Source: Isoetes taiwanensis
Taxonomy: Eukaryota; Streptophyta; Lycopodiopsida; Isoetales; Isoetaceae
Direction of reading: 5' to 3'
DNA length: 64,000 nucleotides
Assembly (NCBI GenBank): GCA_021234155.1
Contig: JAJEKV010000031.1
Location: forward strand, 8,322,748-8,386,747
Shown here: in pieces, positions 30,196-39,900 of the stretch
Numbering within the stretch: position 1 is the first letter of the stretch
Layout: every line of letters begins with the position of its first letter
The notes under the pieces: model-generated
The model's input: only the letters and a program-made list of their open reading frames with translations
Told to the model about the DNA's origin: nothing
The model's database searches: none
Position numbers and translations under genes: made by a program

Positions 30196-31510
30196 TTCTT
30201 GCCTATGGCATCTAACTGATTGACGGGTTATTTTTCTTTCAGCCTTGATTCTGCAGGATTGTTTAAGGCTTTGTGGTTGTCATAGTGCGTGGGGTCGTGC
30301 TTCAACTATTTGCTTGGGTTTCCTCAAAAACCTAAGAAGGCGTGGTTTTTCTTCCCGATGAGAAGCAGTCACTGGGTCTTCTCAACTTTGCATCGACCAA
30401 GTGGCGGATTAAACCATCTTTTATGTTGTATTCTTCAGTTTCATCATGCTCTCGATGATTGTCTAGTTTCGGAGCATTTAGAGTTCACATTTCCAAATTT
30501 ATCTATCCCTAGTGAGGGATCCATTTGTATCAATGTTTTACAAAGCTCAATGGGAACACCACTTGGCCAGTATATGCCTATCATAGGACCCATCCTAGGA
30601 ATATCTTTCATTGTATATTACACCCCTTCAATCTAAATGCATAGATAGATTAGAATGGACAATGAAAGAGAAGAAAGAAATTCCAGACATTGGCAACTTT
30701 TTCTTGGAGCTGTAAGTCGCATTTAATTAAAGTGGGTCACATGCCATTCCCACTTTTTTTTGGAACCCTGTTATTTTACACGAAAAGGACGAGAGAAAAT
30801 TATTCGGCCTCTATAACTATCCAGAATTTGAGTATATTTTGTGTTAGGTTGGGTTCAAGCATACTATATCTTTTCCCCCGTTTTTCTCGGATTGCGAGTC
30901 GAGAACAAGAAGAGTACAACTCAAACAAAGGAATTTCATTACATATTGAAACCAAAGTTGTAGTTGAAAAGGAATTTTTATTAATAAATTAAATAGTTAC
31001 AACGTATTTTACAATGGACGCAGAGACCATAGTGGTCTTGCTGTCACTACAGTTACATCATCATGGTAGGTGGTCCACCTTACAGAAAGAACGTGTGGGG
31101 CTTCTTCTTGCCGTCTATAAGCTTTGGGGGCAACATGAAGAACGTGAAATGCCTCACGAGGAGGTGCCTCATAAGAGACCCGCTGACCTGTCTAACCTAT
31201 TTCTCCACCCTTCTCTCACATCTTTTCATCAATCGCCGGGTTGAATATGCTCGTTCCCCAACCTCCATGGATGTCATGCAATGCTTGCAAGATACTTTGA
31301 GCTTTCTGGACTTGCGAAATGTTCTTCCTCATCCATTGAGGTACCATAGCGTCTGCAATCACGAGCAAGCTTATCCCAAAGCCCTGGTAAGAGTATAGCC
31401 GGAGCGGGATCTGTGCCAGAGCCACCTAGAACAAAGAGAGTCAAAGATTAACAATTACGGTGCCATTAGTCACGAGTAACGAAGAAAAGGATGCAGAATT
31501 CAAAATAGGT
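30196..31510. other. No recognised gene
   Basis: Open frames at 30289-30636 (plus), 30690-30992 (plus), 31063-31398 (plus) and 31425-31216 (minus) show no motif. A palindrome of the CTCGACTCGCGAGTCGAG family, degenerate, sits at about 30884-30904. This could be 3' sequence of the minus-strand ParB-like/FCP1-like locus. Confidence 0.4.
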
Positions 31511-31870
31511 TGGAGAGCATTCATTTCATATAGCTGCATCCAATCACACAAAGAAGCATACAAATGGTCTCATCATTGGGACAAGCAGAAGGCCCTGGAA
31601 AGTCAGTTTTTACAGAATATGGTTGCATATAATCTCTGATCACACAAAGAAGCATAAAAATAGTCTCATCATTGGGACAAGCAGTGCCTTTCTCAATTTG
31701 CGAGTCGAGAAAAGCCCTGGAAACTCGATGTACAATTATTTTCATTACAGAATATAGCTGCATCCAATCATACAAAGAAGCATGCAAATAGTCTCATCAT
31801 TGGGACAAGCAGTGCCTTTCTTGACTCGCGAGTCGAGAAAGGCCGTGAAAACTCAATGTACAAGTTTTAC
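31511..31870. repeat. Three tandem copies of a 110-130 bp unit, two with palindromes
   Basis: The unit runs from 'tacagaatat' through 'cacaaagaagcata' and 'gtctcatcattgggacaagcag' to 'ccctggaaa'. Copies 2 and 3 contain a palindrome of the CTCGACTCGCGAGTCGAG family (31689-31713 and 31817-31840); copy 1 (31511-31610) joins 'gacaagcag' straight to 'aaggccctgg', as if the palindrome had been cut out or never gained. Confidence 0.8.
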
Positions 31871-31932
31871 AGAATATAATACAATTGTTCACGTCTAAAA
31901 ATTCACAGAACTTTGCTATCTAAAATCAGAGG

Positions 31933-32660
31933 TCACTGATCTTGATCACCATAATATTTCCTGTCCATAGCCCTCATGATCGTGCTGATCTCCGGATCAA
32001 CCTGCTTGAGGTTCGGATAGTTCCTAATCACATCATCCACAAGAATGGAAAACAGGGATTCCGCCAACATTGGAACGAGATTGAAAGACAACCACCTATC
32101 TGTTTCATGCTCTTTTGGTCGACAACTCTTTGCAATGATTGTATTGTCCGAGTTATGATAGCATTTGTAGGCGGAGTCGTCTATGATCAGCGTGTTGTGT
32201 TTGTTAAAATCTTGGTATGTTTCATAAACCTTTTCTAGCCTTTTCACCATAATAGGCTTCCCCTTTGTGATGGCCGGATCGAGGTCTGGCACATGCTCGA
32301 CCCTTTCATTTCTCCAAACAAACTTGAACTTCAAAACGGGCAGGCCGAGAACACCAAGGACATTGACAACATTTTTCTTTGCCATAAAGACCATATGGCC
32401 ACTTCGAATCCTCATTCCAGACACCATTCAATAATCTCTTTTTCTCTAGGCCGAGGATACACGATCTTAGACCTTGCTTTTGTCGGCTTCTGTGAGGTCT
32501 TAAGCTCGGGGATGTCACCATCGTGGTATACTGCAGCCAAGACTCCATTGAAGTCAAAAATTACAAGTTTGGTGGGCCCCTCTGGATCCCAGTTCGAGTT
32601 TGGCTCTGACCAGATTTCTTCTTGATCCAGATCCAAAGGCGAGATCATTATTCTTCTAGG
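31933..32660 (-). pseudogene. FCP1-like (HAD-type) phosphatase domain
   Basis: Minus-strand reading: WDPEGPTKLVIFDFNGVLAA, PRPREKEIIEWCLE, stop, GFEVAIWS, then after a frame change KKNVVNVLGVLGLPVLKF, ITKGKPIMVKRLEKVYETY, NKHNTLIIDDSAYKCYHN and a C-terminus ending DQDQ. This follows the FCP1/SCP homology domain (PF03031-type): the DxDGxL nucleophile box, a WS motif, a conserved K, and the DDS motif. Here the nucleophile box is DFNGVL, with Asn in place of the second Asp. The TGA between E and G probably replaces CGA (Arg). It lies downstream, on the same strand, of the ParB-like exons with an acidic spacer, so it may be the C-terminal domain of that gene or a neighbouring gene. Confidence 0.68.
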
Positions 32661-32829
32661 CCCTTTCTTGATGGTCCCATTGTCTTGTACAAGACTATTT
32701 TTTTTGGATCAATGCAGTATCCTCCTATGGAATTGAATCACCAGCAGAGCCCTGTGATAGTGACAATGATCCAGATTGATTGCGCTCGATGTCCCTGGAA
32801 TGACAAAAGCCATCAGTTACGAAAGGAGG

Positions 32830-32902
32830 TTCTCGACTCACGAGTCGAGAAAGGAAAAACGTTAAAGACTTGGAGGGTTTCTCGACTCGTGAGTCAAGAG
32901 AA
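32830..32902. repeat. Two CTCGACTC..GAGTCGAG palindromes in a probable intron
   Basis: Near-perfect palindromes at 32830-32852 and 32878-32902, about 26 bp apart. They lie between the acidic exon (about 33159-32923) and the FCP1-like exon (from about 32660), both minus strand. Confidence 0.8.
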
Positions 32903-32922
32903 CCTCGGAAAGGAAAGTAAAC

Positions 32923-33741
32923 TCATCTCAATGGAAGATTCTCCATTATTTGTTCCGATGCGAGTTTGTCTAAATCTTGGACATCTCCGTCATCTTTATC
33001 TCCCAGTCTGTCATCTTTATCTCCATCATCTTCGTCCTTACTACTTCCAACAGTCTTCCTGTCTTGAAAATAGTAATGAAGCAGGTCCAGGTATGACGTA
33101 ATGGTCTCAACCAGGTCCTTGTTCCCAACCACAGATTTTGGTTTCATTCTATAGAGCATAGCCCCCTAAGAGAACATGCCATTCATATACCACTCGCATA
33201 CAATTTGATCTCCCTCGACCAAGCTGGTGATGAAGTACTTGATAACTCTCGGACGGATAGGAATTCTATGTATTGGACCTGTCGCACCATCAGTGCTGAC
33301 TTTGTCAATCGATGGCACATCCTCCATAAACCTGCCGCCCTTCTAGGGTTCCATATGCTCCTGAGAAATCATGAACTTATCGACATAGTGGTGCTCGCTT
33401 GACCATCACTTGTCCAAGTCTGTATTCAACCTTGAAACCAAAACCAAAATTATGTTGGCAAAACTTGGTGCCTTTGGCAGGCCAAGTCTACACTCATGTT
33501 CCAGCTCGTATATGGAATACAAGATCTTGTTGCTGAAATTAATATCTACTGCCCACTGTGGGGCAGCACTTGTCTGATTGCCGGGCATGCAAAAGATAAG
33601 GAAACTAAAATCATCTAGCTCGGTCATATTCAGACACGTCTTATACCACTGCTCAATGTCAGCTTTTTCATAAAATAGGGTGCCACAGGCCCAACCGCTA
33701 GTTCCAGACCACCGAACCTCTTGTGAACTCCAAGGAAGCCC
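32923..33741 (-). pseudogene. Middle exons of the ParB-like/FCP1-like locus
   Basis: From 33741 down: GLPWSSQEVRWSGTSGWACG, FYEKADIEQWYKTCLNM, ELDDFSFLIFCMPGN, WAVDINFSNKILYSIYELEH, DTDLDK-type end. Then, in the same frame but past TGA and two TAG codons: VIKYFITSLVEGDQIVCEWY, MKPKSVVGNKDLVETITSY, and a Lys/Asp-rich tail. I do not recognise a family with confidence. The order (DFSFLIF, then much later VIKYFI...GDQIV) resembles the layout of the methyltransferase at 21.4-22.1 kb (DFTLIIA, then LINHLI...DWVLDAF) without its catalytic DIPY and FSGFGTT motifs. A decayed or repurposed methyltransferase fold is possible but speculative. Confidence 0.4.
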
Positions 33742-34136
33742 CTGCATAGCAGTAAATTTGAAATTCTGAGTATTCTCGACTCGCAAGTCGAGAATACCGG
33801 AGGAAGACAAAAAACAGAGGGTGCAGGGGATTTCTCGACTCGCGAGTCGAGAAAGTTCCCAACTGCAAGGAGGCCTCTGTAAAGCAGGAAATTATAAATT
33901 CTGGGTCCGAGAATACCCAGAGGAAGACAAAAAAAGAGGGTGTGGGACCTTTCTCAACTCGCGAGTCGAGAAAGTCCTCATGTGGAAGGAGGCATCAGTA
34001 TAGCAGTAAATTACAAATTCCGGGTATTCTCGACTCCCGAGTCGAGAATACCCAGAGGAAGACAGAAAGTAGAGGATGCGGGGTCTTTCTCGACTCGAGA
34101 GTCGAGAATTGCCTTGGTGCAGGGACAGTAATATAC
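33742..34136 (-). repeat. Intron with five CTCGACTCGCGAGTCGAG-family palindromes
   Basis: On the minus strand GTATAT begins at 34136 after ...ASYIR, and TATGCAG ends at 33742 before GLPWSSQ, a plausible 395-bp intron. Inside are about three tandem units of about 120 bp with palindromes near 33773-33797, 33831-33854, 33950-33973, 34022-34053 and 34086-34108. One unit has only half of its palindrome (near 33903-33917). The one at 34022-34053 extends to 14-15 bp per arm (GGGTATTCTCGACTC). Confidence 0.82.
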
Positions 34137-35230
34137 CTTATGTAGCTGGCACTTGCTGCTATTGTATTCTGATGGTGGTTAATGCTGGCGAGCTCGGTGG
34201 GTGGTATATCCACTGAGAGAACTCTGCACTCTCGTTTGGAATACCGATCCTTAATCCCCTGTGGGACCTCTTTTGTCTTCAACAATTGTGCCCTCACTGA
34301 ATGCTGACCAACCACAACACAGAATCTCACATCTTTGCCCTTCAGGTCTTCCTCAGCGCTCCACCTGAACAACTCACCTCTAGCTTTGATGAATGATATA
34401 ATGTCCACAGGCATTGGATCCGCAACAGGATGACGCACCATGAGGCTCAGAATCTCTAGCATGTGAGCTGGATTAAATTCCCTGTGGTTGAAGAGGACCG
34501 CATCGCCAGTGCAAACCTTCAACCGTCTTATGTCCAGCGGCAACTTGTGGCTATCCCCAGTCGATAAAACTGAGCCAGGCGCTCCATCTTTTGCGCCCCC
34601 CTCTGCGACTTCTTTATTTGGTCATCTGGATCCAAGAACTGGGAGTCTACCATTTCGCCATCTTCCGCATCGAAATCCTCTGGAGTGTTTTTAGTTTCCG
34701 CACTTGCACTCTTCTCTGGACTTTTCTCCCTCTCAACAACATCCTTCGTAACTGTTGAGTGCTTTAAAGTCTTAAGCACGTTGGATGTGAAGTTCGCTGT
34801 ATTAAAGAGCTTCTCTCTCACCCTGGAAATCTCCATTCCGAGCTCCCTTGATGTCAACGTTCCAGTCTCCTTCATCCCTTCCAAATCCTTCCAGCCGAAG
34901 TTCTGGCAATTTAGAGGCGCCGGCCTTTTGTCAGTCGCCTTGGCCTTGCTCATCGATGTAGAAGAATAGTTGGAGACAGACAATTTCCTGGTGTGGTAAA
35001 ATTTACCCTTCAACACGTCTTCCACATACAAAGTAAGATGTCTTGTATCTGGTGCAGCAACCGAGAGGACCACACCAACCTTCTTATACTTGTCGCCGGA
35101 AAGTTTTTTATCCCTTTGCCAAAGGAACAAATCTTTCTCTTCCCACAAGATGTTACTTCAACATACCACCAGTAATCCGCAGGGGTTTCCAGCAACTTTG
35201 TCTCCAATCCTTCAAGAACGAAGAATAGAG
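34137..35230 (-). pseudogene. ParB-like domain gene, 5' exons
   Basis: Minus-strand reading from about 35230: TLFFVLEGLETKLLETPADY, WWYVEVTSCG, then one base out of frame EEKDLFLWQRDKKLSGDKYK, VGVVLSVAAPDTRHLTLYVE, DVLKGKFYHTRKL, a linker, and a helical segment. A new frame from 34543 gives GDAVLFNHREFNPAHMLEIL, PVADPMPVDIISFI, LFRWSAEEDLKG, FCVVVGQHSVRAQLLK, CRVLSVDIPPTELASINHHQ. The last part parallels the ParB-like domain at 19.7-20.3 kb (PIVVLVD, YVLGGNHNFKARRQL, VVYCGLTDEEAKIVAN): a 'P.VV/I' strand, the G-x-H box followed by A, then an acidic helix with N. I infer a ParB-like fold. Frames shift near 35145 and 34535, so this copy is broken as sequenced. Confidence 0.5.
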
Positions 35231-35337
35231 TTCTACCCGCGATGACGAGTGCTCTGCCATAAATGCTGCCAGGTTAAAATATCGTCAGAACAGGTAGATG
35301 AATCGAATCAAAATTGAGAACTTACTGAGGCATGCTC

Positions 35338-35960
35338 AGGCCATATCACATCATCAGAACAGCCACTAATAAGTAGTATTGGAGTACGTCAGGGTAGCCC
35401 CCTCTCCCCCACACTCTTTGGCCTATACATTGACTAGCTGGAAGATTGGCTTTTTGAGCACGGAAGTGCGGGCGCCCATCTCATGCATCACACAATCCGA
35501 CAACTCATATATGCTGATGATGTCAACCTCCTGGCCTATACTCCAGAGGACATGCAACGTCACCTGGATGCTCTTGACACTTTTTGCCGATTCACTGGCA
35601 TGCGAGTTAACTTGGCCAAAACTAGGGTGCTGCTAGTTTCGTCATCCCGTCAGCCAATGCTTCCCTCATTCACTTACCAGGAATAAGATGTAGAGGTGGC
35701 TCCGACCTACAAGTACTTGGGGATCGAGTTCTCTACTACCACCCACTGGGATGCTGCCATCAGGTTGCGGGTCACGGCAGGTTGAAAATACAGTGTACGA
35801 GCATACTTATTACTGCTAAGGTTTTTCCCTCGAAAACCTATCGGGGCGGGGGTTTTTTAATCCCGACAGTAATACGCTTGCTGCTCTCTTTTTATTTGGG
35901 TCCCATAGGCCAATTGGTCTCCGTGGACGATAAAAAACTATTCTATTCTATTTTATTCTT
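35338..35960 (+). mobile_element. LINE fragment: RT core joined to 3' UTR
   Basis: Frames at about 35350-35775 read SIGVRQGSPLSPTLFGLYID, a TAG, LEDWLFEHG, then IRQLIYADDVNLLAYTPEDM and LAKTRVLLVSSS, APTYKYLGIEFSTTTHWDAA. These are non-LTR RT motifs, with the catalytic YADD (35507-35518). After 35785 the sequence jumps directly to the 3' UTR shared with the other LINE copies: GGTTTTTCCCTCGAAAACC, GGGGTTTTTTAATCCC, and an 'attctattcta' tail (35938-35955). The RT-to-end part of ORF2 is therefore deleted. Confidence 0.85.
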
Positions 35961-36240
35961 CATTTTTTTTTAATAAATCCCCATGTTCTAAATTGCAATC
36001 CCCCATTACTCCCTCATTACCCCTACTAACTCTGACCACCCCATTTCTCGTCATCCTCCATTCTTCATTTTTCTATTAGAAATCCCCATGTTCTAAATTG
36101 CAATCCCGCTATTACTTTCCCATTACCCCTACTACCCTGACTACCCCATTTCTCCTCATCCACCATTCTTCATTTTTTACTGTAAATCCCCATGTTTAAA
36201 TTGCAATCCCCCTGTTACTCCCTCGGTACCCCTAACATCG
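35955..36240. repeat. Three tandem copies of a 105-bp unit
   Basis: The unit 'attcttcatttttt...aaatccccatg(ttc)taaattgcaatcccc' starts near 35957, 36061 and 36164. It follows the LINE tail. Confidence 0.8.
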
Positions 36241-36994
36241 TACAAGAATCCCCTTCTTCTCAATACGTTATCCTTTGCTCGTCAATTCCCCATTTCCAAA
36301 AGGAGGCATTTTAAGGAGGATGTGGGCATCATTTTTGGTGTGTTAGACCTGCTGGACTAAATTTCCACCTGAAGTGACGAATTTTAGTTAGAAATTGTCC
36401 TGTGGTATGCAAGGGACAGAGCATGTGTCACAAAATTTTGGTAAGAAAGGATTGAATTCCTTGCCACATAACATCATAGCCACATAAACAATAAAAATAA
36501 TAGCAAGCTAGAGGATGAGACACGTGGCAAATTTCCAATGGATGATAAATTTTAAGCTTATACTCTGTTATCCCTTCGCTGATTTGTATGCCTTCGATTT
36601 CCCAGTTTGCCTAGTGGCCATCTCCATAGCCACGAATTTTCATGTCCGCATTCTAACATGGATTGCCTTGTTCCGGCACTCACCCAGTTTACGCCATTAC
36701 AAAACCATACCAGTGTGGGCTTGCAAGGATCGCTTTGTTGAATTCCGGCTTCGTGGAGTCCCTCTAGTACAATTTTTGACATGTGCCATCTCCGGAACAG
36801 GAAAATTGGAACTCGCAGACAGAGGTAGACAGTCATTATCAGCTTTCCTTGTTCTCAAGTGTTTTGTTTTAATGCCATCAATTATAGCAAGGAAAAGCCT
36901 GCTGCCATTTCCATTGGTACAAATTCCGTTGTACAGGTTCGTTTTCGATAATCATTTAATGGGGAATTGACGAACTTGTATAGTAAAGGGTAGC
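36241..36994 (+). other. Upstream region of the IF-2 gene
   Basis: Contains the presumed promoter and 5' UTR of the plastid IF-2 gene. The 151-codon frame at 36515-36970 has no motif and is not called. No clear TATA box could be assigned. Confidence 0.4.
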
Positions 36995-39900
36995 ATGGCT
37001 ACCCTCTCGAGCTCCGGTGGAACCTCACTATTGTGTCCTCATTTTGTGGGCACTCCAATTCCAAATGGAGTGGTATCACCTGTCCAGCTAGTGCAGGCCT
37101 CGTGCAGCAATGCTTCTTCTGGTTCTTTCAGCTTGCAGACTGACAAGAGGTATTCATCTAGTTTTGCAAGGTTGAGTTTGCACCTAAGGAGTCTTAGACC
37201 AACAGGCAGAAGATTGTCTAAATGCAGCATTAGAGCAGCTGTGGCAGAAGGAGAAGCGCCCATAAAAGTAATTAATCTGGATGAAGGCAGCTCCAAATCA
37301 TCCCTTCCTTCAGATAAAGGTGACACTGGAGTTATGCCTGTTTTGAAACCATCTCCCAAACCAGTTCTTCGTTCTCCACCTAGACCAGTTTTGCAGTCTC
37401 CATCTAAACCATCTTTACAGCCTCAAGCTAGGGCAGTCTCACAACCTCAGATTAAACCAGCTATTCAACCCCAGACTAGACCTTCTCAATCAAGACCTGT
37501 GAATGGCATGCAGGCGAATAGACCTCAGCAAGGTTCTGTTGCTAATAAGCCAGGCACATATACTGAAGTGTATAAACCAGGAGAAAAGCCATTGAAGCCC
37601 AATACTGATGTAGGTACAGAGAACTTTGTAAAGAGCTTAGATGAGATTCTTGAGAAAGTTGAAGAGCTTTCAGAACGCATGCCTAAAGCTAAAGGTGGTA
37701 CAACAATGGGCCGTCAATCTTTTCAGAATGTATGGAGGCGGCCTGTCAAAGATGAGCCAGCCAACAAGTCTGCTCCTCCTTTTCCTTCTCCTCCTCCTCC
37801 TAGAAACAATGACTTCACTAGTAATTCTTCTGTTATTCCTGCATCTCCTATAAAAAATAATGAGCCCGGGCCTAAGGTTGTGGAACCAGTTCAATCTAAA
37901 GTTGTGGAGCCAGTTCAACCTATTCAAACAACGTCGTCACAATCCGCGTTATTGAAGCCCAGGCCAGTTCAGAGGCCACAACCCCAAGTCATGCCAAAAC
38001 CCATGCTTACTCCCAAACCTGCACCTAAACCTACTCCTAAATCTCCTGAATTGCAACAAGAGGCTGGAGCTGAAAGAAGAGGGCCTATATTAAGAGACAT
38101 CGGAGCAGGGCCGCAGCAAGATGCAGGAGAAACAAAGGCTATAAAGGCAGCGCCACAGCAAGATGCAGGAGAAACAAAGGTTAGAAAGGGACCCATTCTT
38201 AAAGATATTGGAGCAGCACCTATGGTACAGAAGAAGGAAGGTACTTCCAAAAAGAAAGAACCTGGGAAATCTCAAGGAGCTGCTGATGCTGTTGTAGCTA
38301 CACCCAAATTCACAAAAGGGGGAAAGGGCAAAGAAGATAAGCGTAAAAAACAGGATAACGACATGGATGGAGGGAGACGGAAAAGTGGTTCTCGCATGGA
38401 TCAAGATGATGAAGGAATTGTACGTGGTGGTCGGAAGTACAATAAGGCTAGAAGGAAAGCTGAGAGAGAAGAAGCTGCTAAGGCAGCAGCTCCTGTAAGG
38501 GTGGATATCTTAGAGGTTGGAAAAGTTGGCATGTCTGTCCAAGATCTGGCTCAAAAGTTAGCTGTCAATGATTCAGAGGTTATAAAGACGTTGTTTATGA
38601 AAGGAGTAGCAGTGGCAGTTACCCAGACCTTAGATGAGGAAACAGTTAGACTTGTTTGTCAGGAGTTTGGTGTGGACGTAATTGAAGCAGGATCAATAAA
38701 GGTAGAAGATATGGCAAAGAAAAGAAACGAATTTTTAGAAGAAGATGATCTAGACTATCTTGAATCACGCCCACCAATCGTAACTGTCATGGGTCACGTA
38801 GATCATGGCAAGGTACTTTGCTGTGAAACCTTTGTTTTATTTTTTGATGGATCTTGTTTTGCACTAAAACATTATCTTTCCCTTTTGTAACAGACTTCAT
38901 TGTTGGATTATATCAGAAAGTCAAAGGTACGCATACATAAATTTTGATGCTTCCTATCAGCTCTAGCTCATGCGTTCAGTCATTTTATGAAATCACAATT
39001 TTTAGGTTGCGGCTGGCGAAGCAGGAGGCATCACACAAGGTATTGGTGCATACAGGGTCAGTGTCTCAGTGGAGGGTACAGATCAAACCTGTGTTTTTCT
39101 TGATACTCCAGGGCATCAGGTCTGTACTAGTGGCCAAATGCTTAGTTTTATCTCAACTTCATGTGGGACATTTTAATGATATGTTTATTATTCGTGTTGC
39201 AGGCATTCAGTGCCATGCGAGCACGAGGTGCCCGAGTTACAGATGTTGCTATCATCGTAGTGGCAGCAGATGATGGCGTCCGTCCTCAAACAAATGAGGC
39301 TATTGCACATGCCAAAGCTGCAAATGTTCCTATAGTAGTAGCAATTAATAAGGTACATGTTTGCATGTCCTGCCAAAATGTCTGTTGTATATTGTATATG
39401 AAATGGGAAAGGATAAGAAACCTCAACAAAAAGAGTCCCATTACACTCATGTTCTGCCACAATATCCTTCATTTTATTGATGAAACTGGAATGGGACTAT
39501 AAATCTTATGCAGATAGATCTTCTTGTGAAGATAACTCTCTAAAATCGTGTTTGGAACGTTTGTTTATTTGTCTATAAACATATATATTATTTGGGGTAC
39601 CCTAGTAAGGGACTGGATTTCCTAGTAAAGAATCAACTGTTCAAACACTCCTGAATGAAATGCAGATTGACAAGGATGGAGCCAGTCCTGAGCGTGTTAT
39701 GCAAGAGCTGTCATCTTTAGGTCTTATGCCAGAGGAGTGGGGTGGAGATGTTCCAATGATACCGGTACGTGCTCTGTATGTTTGCTCGTACCTTGCTTTT
39801 ATATGCCTTTATTTCAATATTCTATAAGGAAACTCATAACAGCATAGGCCAAATTTGGAATGTAATAAATCTCAAATTTGAATGTAATAAATCTCACTGG

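Noticed and set aside
33821-34145. Small frames with repeated STRESR/LDSRVEN
   Set aside because: Intronic palindrome repeats translated in different frames.
36515-36970. 151-codon ORF upstream of IF-2
   Set aside because: No motif, overlaps the expected promoter and 5' UTR, and a competing antisense frame exists.
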